Shown in pieces: positions 17,569 through 27,443 of a stretch of 64,000 bases of DNA. The notes below the pieces were generated by a model. That model worked only from the letters and a program-made list of their open reading frames with translations. It did not search any database and was not told where the DNA came from. The first letter of the stretch is position 1. Each line of letters begins with the position of its first letter. Origin of the DNA: Flavobacteriales bacterium (lineage in GTDB: Bacteria > Bacteroidota > Bacteroidia > Flavobacteriales_F > PHOS-HE28); contig JADJAA010000001.1 of NCBI GenBank assembly GCA_016704485.1, forward strand, positions 2,385,501 through 2,449,500, written 5' to 3'. Position numbers and translations under genes: made by a program.

Positions 17569-20500
17569 ATGAGCTGGATAGAAGACATTATTTCGCCCAA
17601 GTCCCGACAGTGGGAGGAGTTCTACCGCAACCGCTGGCAGTATGACAAGGTGGTGCGTAGCACACACGGCGTGAACTGCACAGGGGGCTGTTCCTGGAAC
17701 ATCCACGTGAAGGATGGTATCGTCGTATGGGAGATGCAGGCCCTTGATTACCCGCTGCTGGAGGAGGGCTTGCCGCCTTACGAGCCACGCGGTTGCCAAC
17801 GGGGTATCTCCTACTCCTGGTATTTGTACAGCCCGATCCGTGTGAAGTATCCACTGATGCGTGGTGCCTTGATGGACCTCTTCCGCAAGGAGAAAGAGTT
17901 GACTGGGAATGACCCGGTACAGGCCTGGGCCAACATCCAGAACGACCCGGTGAAACGCCAACGCTATCAACGCGCCCGTGGCAAGGGCGGCTTCCGCAGG
18001 GCGCACTGGGACGAGGTCCTCGAGCTCATCGCTGCGGCCAACATCCATACGGTGCAGAAGTACGGTCCGGACCGGATCATCGGGTTCTCGCCCATCCCGG
18101 CAATGTCCATGATGAGCTACGCTTCCGGCGCACGCTACTTGCAGCTCATGGGCGGGGTGAACCTTAGCTTCTACGATTGGTACTGCGACCTGCCGTGCGC
18201 GTTCCCAGAAGTGTGGGGCGAGCAGACCGATGTCTGTGAAAGTGCCGATTGGTTCAACTCCAAGTTCTGCGTGAGCATGGGCGCCAACCTGGGCATGACC
18301 CGGACGCCCGATATCCACTTCTTTTCTGAAGCACGGCACAACGGCACCAAGACCGTGGTGATGTCGCCGGACTTCAGCATGGTGGCCAAACACGCCGACC
18401 AGTGGATCCCTTGCCACGCCGGCAGTGACGGCGCATTCTGGATGGCCGTCACCCACGTGATCCTGAAGGAGTGGCACTCGGACAAACGCACACCGTACTT
18501 CCATGAGTATGTGAAGCGCTACACGGACTGCCCGTTCCTAGTAGAACTTGAGCCGAACGGCGAGCATTTCAAGCCCATGAAAATGGTGCGTGCCAATCGC
18601 TTGGATAAGTTCAAGGACATCAGCAACGGCGACTGGAAATTCCTTTGCCTCGATTCCAGCACTGGCGAACCAGTGACACCAAAGGGCACTATGGGCTACC
18701 GTTGGGACAAAGAACCAGGAAACTGGAACCTTAAGTACGAGAACGGCCCGGACAGCAAACCCTATGATCCCGAACTGACCTTCTTGGAGAATTCCGAAGA
18801 GGTGCTCCAAGTGGAGTTCGTAGAGTACGGATTGAAGAAGAAAGTTCTCCGCGGTATCCCGGTGAAATACCTCACCGGTGCGGATGGAAAGCGCATCCCT
18901 GTGGCCACGATCTATGACCTCACCATGGGTCAGTATGGCGTAGGCCGCGGTCTTGCAGGTGAGTACCCGAAGGATTACGACGACAAGGAGCAGGCCTACA
19001 CACCCGCATGGCAGGAGATCTTCACCGGTATCGGCAAGAAGACAGTGATCAAGTTCGCCCGCGAGTGGGCCTCCACGGCCGAAGCTACCGAAGGCAAGTG
19101 TATGGTGATCGTGGGCGCGGCCATCAACCACTGGTTCCACGGCAACCTGATGTACCGCGCGTCCATCATGGCGCAGATGCTCACCGGATGCAACGGAAAG
19201 AACGGTGGTGGCATGAACCACTACGTGGGTCAAGAGAAACTCGCACCCGTGGATTCCTGGGGTACCATCATGGCGGCCAAGGATTGGGTCGGTGCCAACC
19301 GGCTCCAGCAGGGTCCCATCTGGCACTACATCAATTCGAGCCAATGGCGTTATGACGGCTGTCAGGCCGATTACAACAGCATCCCCGATGATGCCAACCC
19401 GCTGGCGCGGATGCACTCGGCGGACTGGATCGTGAAATCCGTGCGCAACGGATGGATGCCCTACTACCCGCAATACAACAAGAGCAACTTGGAGATCGCC
19501 AAGGAGGCGAAGGCCGCCGGTGCGAACACGGACAAAGAGATCGCGGACCATGTGGTGTCCCGTCTGAAGTCCGGTGACCTGCTGCATTCCGTGGTGGACC
19601 CTGATGATCCAGTGAACTTCCCGCGCAATTGGTTCATCTGGCGCGGCAACGCCCTGATGTCAAGCGCCAAGGGCCATGAGTACATGCTGAACCACTACTT
19701 GGGCACGCACCACAACGACATCGCCGATGAGGTTGCTGGCCCTATGGTAAAGGACATCGTCTATCGCGACAAATCGCCATCGGGCAAGATGGATCTGGTG
19801 GTAGACATCAACTTCCGGATGGACACCTCCGCGCTGTATTCGGACATCGTGCTGTCCACCGCTTCCTGGTATGAGAAGGCGGACATCAACAGCACGGACA
19901 TGCACTCCTTCATCCATCCGCTCTCCGAGGCAGTGCCACCAGTATGGGAGGCGAAGACCGATTGGCAGATCTTCCAGATCATCGCGCAGAAGGTCAGCGA
20001 AATGGCTAAGCACCACCTTCCAACACCAGTTACGGATATCGTGAACGTACCACTGCAACACGACAGTGCCGACGAGATCACGCAGACCCATATCCAGGAC
20101 TGGAGCAAGGGCGAATGCGAACCGATCCCCGGCAAGACGATGCACAAGATCGTGACGGTGGAGCGCGACTACACCAAGATCTATGACAAGTACATCTCGC
20201 TCGGCGGGAATATGAAGACCAAGTCGTTGGGCGCGCACGGTAACTCGTACATGGCCGATGACGTGTATGCGGAGATGAAGGAGGACAAGCGGCACGTGCA
20301 GCGGATCGACGGCCATGACCTACCTTCCTTGAAGGAGGATGTGGAAGCGGTGAACGCTGTATTGAGGCTCTCCACGCTCACCAACGGAATGCTGAACGAC
20401 CGCGCTTACAAGAACATGGAGGTTAAGGCCGGCATGGTGTTGGCCGATCTCGGTGAAGGCAGTAAGGACGTGCGGATCGATTACAAGGACCTGCAGGCCC

Positions 20501-21195
20501 AGCCCCGGCGATACAATACCTCACCATTGTGGTCCGGCCTCATGAATGATGGTCGTGCCTATGCAGCCTACACCTATAACGTGGATCGATTGATGCCTTG
20601 GCGCACGATGACCGGGCGGCAGCACACCTACCTCGACCATGACGGCTACATCATGTTCGGTGAGCACTTCACCACATACAAGCCTTCACCGACACCTCAG
20701 GTGTATGGCGACTTACGCAAAACGGTGAATGACGGCAAGGCCAGGATGCTCAATTGTCTCACCCCGCACGGAAAGTGGCACATCCACTCCACCTACGGGG
20801 ATACACTGCGGATGCTCACCCTCTCGCGCGGTATGGAACCCTGCTGGATCAATGAGAAGGATGCGGAGGAACTGGGCATCAAGGACAACGACTGGGTGGA
20901 GGTGTACAATGACCACGGGGTGTACTGCACGAGGTCCTGCGTTAGTTCGCGGATCCCGCGTGGGGTCTGCATCGTGTACCACTCACCTGAACGCACCTAT
21001 TCCGTACCGAAATCGCAGGTACGCGGTGGGCGCAGAGCCGGTGGACACAATAGTTTCACACGCGTACATCTTAAGCCAAACCTGCTGATGGGAGGCTATG
21101 GCCAGTTCTCCTACCACTTCAATTACTGGGGTCCTGTGGGCGCCAACCGTGACACCCACGTGCTGGTGCGCAAAATGGATAAGGTCGAATTCTGA
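17569..21195 (+). CDS. narG: Respiratory nitrate reductase alpha subunit NarG
   Basis: The 1208-residue catalytic subunit reduces nitrate to nitrite at a bis-molybdopterin-guanine-dinucleotide centre. HGVNCTGGCSW near residue 50 is the FS0 [4Fe-4S] motif with its N-terminal histidine. YDWYCDLPCAFPEVWGEQTD contains the aspartate that ligates molybdenum in NarG. Length and colinearity match E. coli NarG (1247). No twin-arginine signal is visible at the N-terminus (MSWIEDIISPKSRQWEEF), consistent with a cytoplasm-facing enzyme. Second gene of narCGHJI; NarH follows after 21 bp. The C-terminus (FNYWGPVGANRDTHVLVRKMD) is intact. Confidence 0.97.
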   Translation: MSWIEDIISPKSRQWEEFYRNRWQYDKVVRSTHGVNCTGGCSWNIHVKDGIVVWEMQALDYPLLEEGLPPYEPRGCQRGISYSWYLYSPIRVKYPLMRGALMDLFRKEKELTGNDPVQAWANIQNDPVKRQRYQRARGKGGFRRAHWDEVLELIAAANIHTVQKYGPDRIIGFSPIPAMSMMSYASGARYLQLMGGVNLSFYDWYCDLPCAFPEVWGEQTDVCESADWFNSKFCVSMGANLGMTRTPDIHFFSEARHNGTKTVVMSPDFSMVAKHADQWIPCHAGSDGAFWMAVTHVILKEWHSDKRTPYFHEYVKRYTDCPFLVELEPNGEHFKPMKMVRANRLDKFKDISNGDWKFLCLDSSTGEPVTPKGTMGYRWDKEPGNWNLKYENGPDSKPYDPELTFLENSEEVLQVEFVEYGLKKKVLRGIPVKYLTGADGKRIPVATIYDLTMGQYGVGRGLAGEYPKDYDDKEQAYTPAWQEIFTGIGKKTVIKFAREWASTAEATEGKCMVIVGAAINHWFHGNLMYRASIMAQMLTGCNGKNGGGMNHYVGQEKLAPVDSWGTIMAAKDWVGANRLQQGPIWHYINSSQWRYDGCQADYNSIPDDANPLARMHSADWIVKSVRNGWMPYYPQYNKSNLEIAKEAKAAGANTDKEIADHVVSRLKSGDLLHSVVDPDDPVNFPRNWFIWRGNALMSSAKGHEYMLNHYLGTHHNDIADEVAGPMVKDIVYRDKSPSGKMDLVVDINFRMDTSALYSDIVLSTASWYEKADINSTDMHSFIHPLSEAVPPVWEAKTDWQIFQIIAQKVSEMAKHHLPTPVTDIVNVPLQHDSADEITQTHIQDWSKGECEPIPGKTMHKIVTVERDYTKIYDKYISLGGNMKTKSLGAHGNSYMADDVYAEMKEDKRHVQRIDGHDLPSLKEDVEAVNAVLRLSTLTNGMLNDRAYKNMEVKAGMVLADLGEGSKDVRIDYKDLQAQPRRYNTSPLWSGLMNDGRAYAAYTYNVDRLMPWRTMTGRQHTYLDHDGYIMFGEHFTTYKPSPTPQVYGDLRKTVNDGKARMLNCLTPHGKWHIHSTYGDTLRMLTLSRGMEPCWINEKDAEELGIKDNDWVEVYNDHGVYCTRSCVSSRIPRGVCIVYHSPERTYSVPKSQVRGGRRAGGHNSFTRVHLKPNLLMGGYGQFSYHFNYWGPVGANRDTHVLVRKMDKVEF

Positions 21196-21216
21196 ACAAC
21201 GATAATAGCCAAGACC

Positions 21217-22710
21217 ATGAACGTTAGATCACAGATCACAATGGTGTTCCACCTCGATAAGTGTATCGGGTGCCATACCTGTTCGATCGCCTGCAAGAAC
21301 ATCTGGACCGATCGTCGAGGTGCGGAATACATGTGGTGGAACAACGTGGAGACCAAGCCCGGCACCGGTTACCCCACTAAATGGGAGGATCAGGACGTCT
21401 ACAAGGGCGGCTGGGTGAAGGACGGCAACTCCGTATCACTGCGCGGGGCAGGGAAGTGGAAGGGGCTGAAGAACATCTTCCACAACCCGAACATGCCCGT
21501 GCTGGAGGATTACTACGAGCCATGGACCTACAAGTATTCCGACCTGTTCACCGCACCGGAGGGGGATGACCAGCCTACGGCGCGCCCCGTGTCCTTGGTG
21601 ACTGGCGAGCACATCGACGTAAAGTCCGGTCCGAACTGGGACGATGACCTTGGCGGGTCGCAGGACTACGCTCGCAAGGATGTGAACTTCAAGGACCTTT
21701 CTCCGGTGGAGCAGGAGAGCATGTTCCAGTTGGAACGGATGATGATGTTCTATCTGCCACGCATCTGCAACCATTGTCTTAACCCGGCCTGTGTGGGTTC
21801 CTGCCCATCGGGTGCCCTGTACAAGCGCGGCGAAGATGGCATCGTTTTGATCAATCAGGAACGGTGCCGTGCATGGCGTATGTGCGTTACAGCCTGCCCT
21901 TACAAGAAGAGCTACTACAATTGGAACACCGGGAAATCCGAGAAGTGCATCCTCTGCTATCCACGCCTTGAATCGGGACAGGCACCCGCCTGCATGCATT
22001 CCTGTGTAGGACGCATCCGATACTTGGGTGTGATGCTATATGATGCGGACCAGATCGAAGCCGTGGCCTCATGTCCGGAGAACGAACTTGTGGACCGCCA
22101 GATGGCGATCTACCTGGACCCGAACGACCCACTAGTGATCGCCGCAGCAAAAGCCAATGGTATCGCGGATTCCACGATCCGCTCGGCACAACAGTCACCG
22201 GTGTATAAGTTCGTGAAGGAGTGGGGTATCGCATTGCCTTTACACCCTGAGTATCGCACGTTACCGAATTTATTCTACGTGCCGCCGATGCTTCCGGCCA
22301 TGGCAAGTGTGGATAGCGATGGCGTATATGATTCCACCACTAAGTCCTTATGGGGTGGGGTGGAAACCTCACGCCTGCCCATGAAATACCTCGCCAGCCT
22401 GTTCACCGCAGGTGATGAGGAGAAGGTGCGGAACGTATTGCGCAAATTGCTTGCTGTGAAGATCCATCGCCGTGATGCCACCGTAGGCGACCTCCCCAAA
22501 GAGGAGGTCGAGGAGGCAATGCAGATCGGCCATACCGATCCGGCCCAAGCGGATGCGATCTTCCGGCTGACCTCACTGGCCACCTTCAACGAGCGTTTCG
22601 TGATCCCGCCCGCACACCGCGAAGAGAGCATTGAAATGATCGAGGCCACCGCAGATGTGAAAGGCGAGACCGGATTCGGATTCAAAATGAAGCCCGCACG
22701 CGGCCTGTGA
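21217..22710 (+). CDS. narH: Respiratory nitrate reductase beta subunit NarH
   Basis: The 497-residue electron-transfer subunit carries four iron-sulfur clusters passing electrons from NarI haem to NarG. All four cysteine groups are present: CIGCHTCSIACKN, CNHCLNPACVGSCPSG, CRAWRMCVTACPYKK and CILCYPRLESGQAPACMHSC. The tryptophan in CRAW replaces a cysteine, as in other NarH proteins, where it makes the [3Fe-4S] cluster. The N-terminus MNVRSQITMVFHLDKCIGC is standard. narJ begins within or 2 bp after its stop. Confidence 0.97.
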   Translation: MNVRSQITMVFHLDKCIGCHTCSIACKNIWTDRRGAEYMWWNNVETKPGTGYPTKWEDQDVYKGGWVKDGNSVSLRGAGKWKGLKNIFHNPNMPVLEDYYEPWTYKYSDLFTAPEGDDQPTARPVSLVTGEHIDVKSGPNWDDDLGGSQDYARKDVNFKDLSPVEQESMFQLERMMMFYLPRICNHCLNPACVGSCPSGALYKRGEDGIVLINQERCRAWRMCVTACPYKKSYYNWNTGKSEKCILCYPRLESGQAPACMHSCVGRIRYLGVMLYDADQIEAVASCPENELVDRQMAIYLDPNDPLVIAAAKANGIADSTIRSAQQSPVYKFVKEWGIALPLHPEYRTLPNLFYVPPMLPAMASVDSDGVYDSTTKSLWGGVETSRLPMKYLASLFTAGDEEKVRNVLRKLLAVKIHRRDATVGDLPKEEVEEAMQIGHTDPAQADAIFRLTSLATFNERFVIPPAHREESIEMIEATADVKGETGFGFKMKPARGL

Positions 22711-22712
22711 CC

Positions 22713-23402
22713 ATGCAAGCCGAACGCTACACCCTGATGGCCGACCTTTTCCGGTATCCCACTTCTGGGTTGCCCGGTGCTGTGCGGGCATGCCGTGAAA
22801 TGTTGAAGGCCACCTGTCCGGATGCTGTGCCGGATATCGAGCGGTTCGCGGCCTGGGTGGACGAGACCTCGCTATATGACCAGGAGGAGATCTTTACACG
22901 GACCTTCCACGTGCAGGCCATCTGCTTCCCCGATCTCGGGTATGTGATCTTTGGGGAGGATTACAAACGCGGCGAGTTCCTCGTGAACATGAAGCGCGAG
23001 CAGACCGAAGCAAAAAACGATTGCGAAGGCGAACTGCCGGACAACCTGGTCAACGTGCTGACCCTGTTGCCCTTGATGAAGGACCACGCCGTTCGCGACG
23101 AGCTCTGCGTTCGCATCGTGATGCCCGCGCTCCGCATCATGCTCAAGGAATTCGAGACGGCTCGCATGGCGCTGCGGGAGAAAATGCTCTTGCGCAAACA
23201 CAACGCCATCGTCCTGCAAGGACGTATGGACGGTAACGTGTACCGCAACGCACTGGATGCTTTACTCATCCTCCTTCAGAGTGAACATATCGAAGTAGAG
23301 AACCACGTGGACGAACTCCCAGCCTCACAAGCATTCATTCACGGTGTCGCCACTTGCGGCACCTGCAGTACCCCACATCCTAAGACCTTAAAAACGACCT
23401 GA
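22713..23402 (+). CDS. narJ: Nitrate reductase molybdenum cofactor assembly chaperone NarJ
   Basis: A TorD/NarJ-type all-helical chaperone of about 229 residues that holds NarG during cofactor insertion and membrane attachment. The start is ATG 22713; a GTG at 22707 overlapping the narH stop is an alternative. LMADLFRYPTSGLPGAVRACREML is the typical first helix, and EEIFTRTFHVQAICFPDLGYVIFGEDYKRGEFLVNMKREQ corresponds to the family core. The tail has CGTCSTPHP. Position between narH and narI is the usual order. narI starts 3 bp after the stop. Confidence 0.92.
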   Translation: MQAERYTLMADLFRYPTSGLPGAVRACREMLKATCPDAVPDIERFAAWVDETSLYDQEEIFTRTFHVQAICFPDLGYVIFGEDYKRGEFLVNMKREQTEAKNDCEGELPDNLVNVLTLLPLMKDHAVRDELCVRIVMPALRIMLKEFETARMALREKMLLRKHNAIVLQGRMDGNVYRNALDALLILLQSEHIEVENHVDELPASQAFIHGVATCGTCSTPHPKTLKTT

Positions 23403-23404
23403 CC

Positions 23405-24364
23405 ATGTTGACGCTCACTTCCGTATTAGACGGCAAGCTCCTGCCGATCGTACTTATTGTTGGAGCTCTGGTCCTGTACTATGTGATCACGACCATCTTC
23501 AAGGCACAGCGTGCGATCCAGGAACTCGGGATCGCACCGCGCACCAGCAAGCCGAATTATGCTATGGTATTCCTCATCATGTTCGGGGTGGCGGTCGCCG
23601 TGTCCTACGGATTGAAGCTCGGTTGGGATGCCGGTGGTGCGGTCATCAACACGCTGACACTTGTCGCCTTCCCGTACATCGCGTTGGTCGTATTCCTGAT
23701 CGGATCGATCTACCGGTATATGAATCGGGGGTTCCAGGTCTCCTCGCTCTCCTCGGAATTCCTGGAGCGCAAAAAACTTTTTTGGGGCAGCCAGCCATTC
23801 CACTACGGATTGATGTGGCTCTTCTTCGGCCACCTGATCGCTTTCCTCTTTCCTGCGAGCGTCCTTGCATGGAACGGTGAACCTGTGCGGTTGTTGATCT
23901 TGGAAATGAGCGCCTTCGCATTCGGACTTGCCACCTTACTAGGACTAGTGCTCTTGATCCGTCGCCGCCTCGGTAGCCGTAAGGTCATGATGGTGACCAA
24001 CCGCATGGACATGCTGGTATATGTGGTCCTTCTAGTCCAGATCTTGAGCGGACTGATCGTCGCCGTTGCTAATAACTGGGGTTCTTCCTGGTTCGCTTCG
24101 TCGATCACTCCCTTCCTGCGTAGCCTCTTTGCCTTCAATCCTGATGTGGCTGCGGTCAGTGCCTTGCCATGGACGGTGAAAATGCACATCTTCTCAGCCT
24201 TCTTCATCGTGGCGATCATTCCCTTCACCCGTTTCATCCACTTCCTCGTAGCACCGATCGATTATATCTGGCGCGGGTATCAAGTGGTGATCTGGAATTG
24301 GAGCCGGAAAGCCATCCGAACTTCAGGGAGCTACTTCCCCGGCAAGAAAGGAATTAACCACTGA
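23405..24364 (+). CDS. narI: Respiratory nitrate reductase gamma subunit NarI with N-terminal extension
   Basis: The dihaem b membrane anchor that oxidises quinol and feeds electrons to NarH. The NarI core begins near residue 85 (FPYIALVVFLIGSIYRY). Candidate haem b ligands are the histidines in QPFHYG, FFGHLIAF, VKMHIFSAF and RFIHFLVAP, matching the two pairs of the family. At 319 residues it exceeds the usual ~225 because of an N-terminal extension of about 84 residues with two more hydrophobic helices (LLPIVLIVGALVLYYVITTIF and YAMVFLIMFGVAVAVSYGLKL). These could interact with the NarC-like cytochrome; that is inference. Last gene of the nar operon. Confidence 0.93.
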   Translation: MLTLTSVLDGKLLPIVLIVGALVLYYVITTIFKAQRAIQELGIAPRTSKPNYAMVFLIMFGVAVAVSYGLKLGWDAGGAVINTLTLVAFPYIALVVFLIGSIYRYMNRGFQVSSLSSEFLERKKLFWGSQPFHYGLMWLFFGHLIAFLFPASVLAWNGEPVRLLILEMSAFAFGLATLLGLVLLIRRRLGSRKVMMVTNRMDMLVYVVLLVQILSGLIVAVANNWGSSWFASSITPFLRSLFAFNPDVAAVSALPWTVKMHIFSAFFIVAIIPFTRFIHFLVAPIDYIWRGYQVVIWNWSRKAIRTSGSYFPGKKGINH

Positions 24365-24569
24365 GTGTTTCTGAGTCCTTGCTTCTAGGCTTTGCCGATC
24401 GATCCGGCCGAAGCAGAGTGAGGATTTCTGTGAGGAACATGACGGTGAGCAGGTATTAACTCCTCATGAGATACGATCTTGGCCCCGGATCGGGAAAAGA
24501 GCGCCGTGCAACAAAATGTGCCTTGGTGATCACGTTAATGACTCCCGGCGCTATGAACCAATTCATCCA

Positions 24570-25952
24570 ATGACTGAACAACACACTTCCTGGGCCGAGC
24601 CCTATAAGATAAAAATGGTGGAACCGCTCTTTATGACCACTCGCGAACAACGCGAGGTGGCCTTGAAGGAAGCAGGATTCAATACCTTTCTACTGAAGAG
24701 CGAACACGTGTACATCGACCTTCTCACCGATAGCGGAACCAGCGCCATGAGCGATCGCCAGTGGGCGGGCATGATGCTGGGTGATGAAGCCTACGCAGGC
24801 AGTCGCAACTTCTACAACCTTGAAGCGGCCATTCAGCGCTACTACGGTTACAAACATATTATCCCAACGCACCAAGGCCGAGGCGCGGAGAATTTGATCT
24901 CGCGCATCTTGATCAAGCCGGGCGATATCCTGCCGGGCAACATGTACTTCACTACTACCAAGCTCCATCAGGAAATGGCCGGCGGCACCTTCGCCGACAT
25001 CATCGTGGACGAAGCGCATGATGCCAACAGCACCTTCCCGTTCAAAGGGAATGTTGATCTGAAGAAACTGCAAGCCTTGATCGATGAACACGGTGCGGAG
25101 AAGATCCCGTATGTCAGTATTGCCACTACGGTTAACATGGCAGGCGGCCAGCCGATCTCACTCGCGAATATGAAAGCGTTGCGAGAGCTCACCAACAAAT
25201 ACAAGATCCGTATCATCCACGATATGACACGAGTTGCGGAGAACGCATACATGATCAAGCTGTTGGAGGAAGGGCAAGGGCATCGATCGACTGCGGAGAT
25301 CGTGTTGGAATTGTGCTCGCTCACCGATGGCGCTACCATGAGCGCGAAGAAGGATGCGCTAGTGAACATCGGCGGATTTTTAGCAACCAACGAGTGGGAT
25401 GTTTACGAAGAAGCACGCAACCAAGTGGTTATCTTCGAAGGGTTGCATACGTACGGTGGATTGGCAGGTCGCGATATGGAAGCCATGGCGATCGGCATTT
25501 CCGAATCAGTGGATGAGGACCATATCCGCGCACGCGTTGGACAGGTGTTCTACCTCGGGAAAAAGTTGCAAGCAGCAGGCATTCCCATGGTAAAGCCGAT
25601 CGGTACGCACGGTGTTTTCTTGGATGCGAAAGCGTTCTTACCACATGTGCCGCAACTCGCTTTCCCGGCTCAAACACTCGCTGCGGAATTGTACCTCGAT
25701 GCCGGTGTTCGCACCATGGAACGCGGTATCGTTAGTGCAGGTCGCGACAAGGAAACCGGTGACCACTGCTACCCCGAACTCGAGCTCGTTCGTCTAACAA
25801 TTCCACGTCGCGTATACACGCAAGCGCATATGGATGTGATCGCTGAGAGCGTGCAGCGCGTGTACGAGCGCCGTGCTACCATCAAGGGCCTGCGTATGAC
25901 CTACGAACCGAAGTATTTGCGTTTCTTCCAAGCGCGCTTCGAATCACTTTGA
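24570..25952 (+). CDS. tpl: Tyrosine phenol-lyase (beta-tyrosinase)
   Basis: A PLP enzyme of about 460 residues from ATG 24570. The beta-eliminating lyase fold is shared with tryptophanase, but the specificity segments follow tyrosine phenol-lyase: MYFTTTKLHQEMAG at the substrate loop and GVRTMERGIVSAGRD near residue 380, where tryptophanases have VEIGS. The PLP lysine is in MSAKKDALVNIGGF. It should split L-tyrosine to phenol, pyruvate and ammonia in the cytoplasm. A second, tryptophanase-type paralogue lies 117 bp downstream, and I estimate only moderate identity between them. No operator precedes it; the 205 bp after narI hold nothing recognisable. Substrate assignment rests on remembered family motifs. 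Confidence 0.82.
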   Translation: MTEQHTSWAEPYKIKMVEPLFMTTREQREVALKEAGFNTFLLKSEHVYIDLLTDSGTSAMSDRQWAGMMLGDEAYAGSRNFYNLEAAIQRYYGYKHIIPTHQGRGAENLISRILIKPGDILPGNMYFTTTKLHQEMAGGTFADIIVDEAHDANSTFPFKGNVDLKKLQALIDEHGAEKIPYVSIATTVNMAGGQPISLANMKALRELTNKYKIRIIHDMTRVAENAYMIKLLEEGQGHRSTAEIVLELCSLTDGATMSAKKDALVNIGGFLATNEWDVYEEARNQVVIFEGLHTYGGLAGRDMEAMAIGISESVDEDHIRARVGQVFYLGKKLQAAGIPMVKPIGTHGVFLDAKAFLPHVPQLAFPAQTLAAELYLDAGVRTMERGIVSAGRDKETGDHCYPELELVRLTIPRRVYTQAHMDVIAESVQRVYERRATIKGLRMTYEPKYLRFFQARFESL

Positions 25953-26069
25953 GCAAATACTTTTCAGGGCATATCGACCAACTTTGAATTCCATTTTCTG
26001 ATCAGTTACCCGGAGAGCGCGAAGTGATCATCCGGTGCTGATCGTCTGATTTTCTGATCAAGACCCCCT

Positions 26070-27443
26070 ATGCAACACAAAACCGTAATTGAACCCTTCA
26101 AGATCAAGAGCGTTGAGCCGATCAGCGTAAGCACTGAAATGGAGCGCAAGCAATACTTGAAGGATGCGCACTACAATCCCTTCTTATTGCGCTCGGATAA
26201 TGTGATCATCGACTTCATGACCGACAGCGGTACCAGCGCCATGAGCGCCAAGCAATGGGCCGGTATGATGGAAGGTGATGAAGCCTATGCGGGTTCGCGT
26301 AGTTGGGAGCGCATGGAACGTGAAGTGCGTGATCTCACAAACATGCGCTACATCCTGCCCACGCACCAAGGCCGTGCTGCGGAGCGCATCATTTACGGGC
26401 ACTTGGGCGGTGCGGGCAAGGTGTTCATCAGCAATACACACTTTGATACGACCCGTGCGAACATCGAATTCAGTGGTGCAACAGCGATCGATATCCCGAT
26501 CAAAGAAGGCAAGGACACCTCACTACAACATCCGTTCAAAGGCAACATGGATGTAGCCGCGTTGGACCAGTTACTGAAAGAGCACAAAGGTCATATGGGC
26601 GCTGTGATACTCACCGTGACCAACAACAGCGGCGGCGGACAACCGGTGAGCATGGCCAATGCGGAAGGAGTTGCTTCGATCTGCAAGCGGCACGGCGTAT
26701 TGTTCCTATTGGATTGTTGCCGGATCGCGGAGAATAGTTGGTTCATCAAGCATCGCGAGGATGGCATGGAACATTCAAGCTATCGCGAGATCGCACAACG
26801 CATGTTCGCACTGGCGGATGGTGCGGTGATGAGCGCGAAGAAGGATGCCCTAGTGAACATGGGCGGATTTCTTGCATTGAAAGATGAAGCCCTCGCGGAA
26901 GCATGCGTCAATCTATTGATCATCACCGAAGGGTTCGCGACATACGGCGGTCTCTCAGGTCGTGATATGGAAGCGTTGGCGATCGGCCTACAGGAGATCT
27001 TCGATCCGCACTACTTGGATTATCGCATCAAGAGCACGTTGTTCCTCGGAACGAAAATGGACGAACTCGGCGTGCCGTTAATGCTGCCGATCGGTGGCCA
27101 CGCTGTGTATGTGGATGCCAAGAAGTTGTACCCACATATTCCGCCACATGAATATCCAGGCCAAGCATTAGTATGCGAACTTTACGAGTTGGCGGGAATC
27201 CGTACTGTTGAGATCGGCTCGGTAATGTTCGGCACCTACAACGCCGACGGAACATTGAACCCTGCACCTATGGAGCTGGTGCGCTTGGCCATACCGCGCC
27301 GTGTCTATACGCAAAGCCATATCGAATACGTCATCGAAACATTCGCCGAGATCATGAAGCGTCGTGAGAATGTGCGCGGAGTGAAGATCACGAAGGAACC
27401 GCATTTTCTACGGCACTTCACCGCGCATTTCGAACCGCTCTAA
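26070..27443 (+). CDS. tnaA: Tryptophanase (L-tryptophan indole-lyase)
   Basis: A 457-residue PLP-dependent lyase. It shares the fold and MSAKKDALVNMGGF lysine motif with the preceding gene, but the specificity regions are of tryptophanase type: VFISNTHFDTTRANIEFSG and GIRTVEIGSVMFG. It should convert L-tryptophan to indole, pyruvate and ammonia. The start ATG follows a 117-bp gap. No tnaC-like leader was recognised in that gap. The stop TAA overlaps the queD-like start (TAATG), so those two are probably co-translated. Confidence 0.85.
   Translation: MQHKTVIEPFKIKSVEPISVSTEMERKQYLKDAHYNPFLLRSDNVIIDFMTDSGTSAMSAKQWAGMMEGDEAYAGSRSWERMEREVRDLTNMRYILPTHQGRAAERIIYGHLGGAGKVFISNTHFDTTRANIEFSGATAIDIPIKEGKDTSLQHPFKGNMDVAALDQLLKEHKGHMGAVILTVTNNSGGGQPVSMANAEGVASICKRHGVLFLLDCCRIAENSWFIKHREDGMEHSSYREIAQRMFALADGAVMSAKKDALVNMGGFLALKDEALAEACVNLLIITEGFATYGGLSGRDMEALAIGLQEIFDPHYLDYRIKSTLFLGTKMDELGVPLMLPIGGHAVYVDAKKLYPHIPPHEYPGQALVCELYELAGIRTVEIGSVMFGTYNADGTLNPAPMELVRLAIPRRVYTQSHIEYVIETFAEIMKRRENVRGVKITKEPHFLRHFTAHFEPL

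Noticed and set aside
24365..24569. Possible tnaC-like leader peptide or operator upstream of the lyase pair
   Set aside because: No short frame with the conserved Trp-containing leader and no ATGAT-N4-ATCAT repeat was found.
26070..27443. Second lyase also a tyrosine phenol-lyase
   Set aside because: Its specificity segments (VEIGS, SNTHFDTT) match tryptophanase, not the MERG/YFTTT pattern of tyrosine phenol-lyase.
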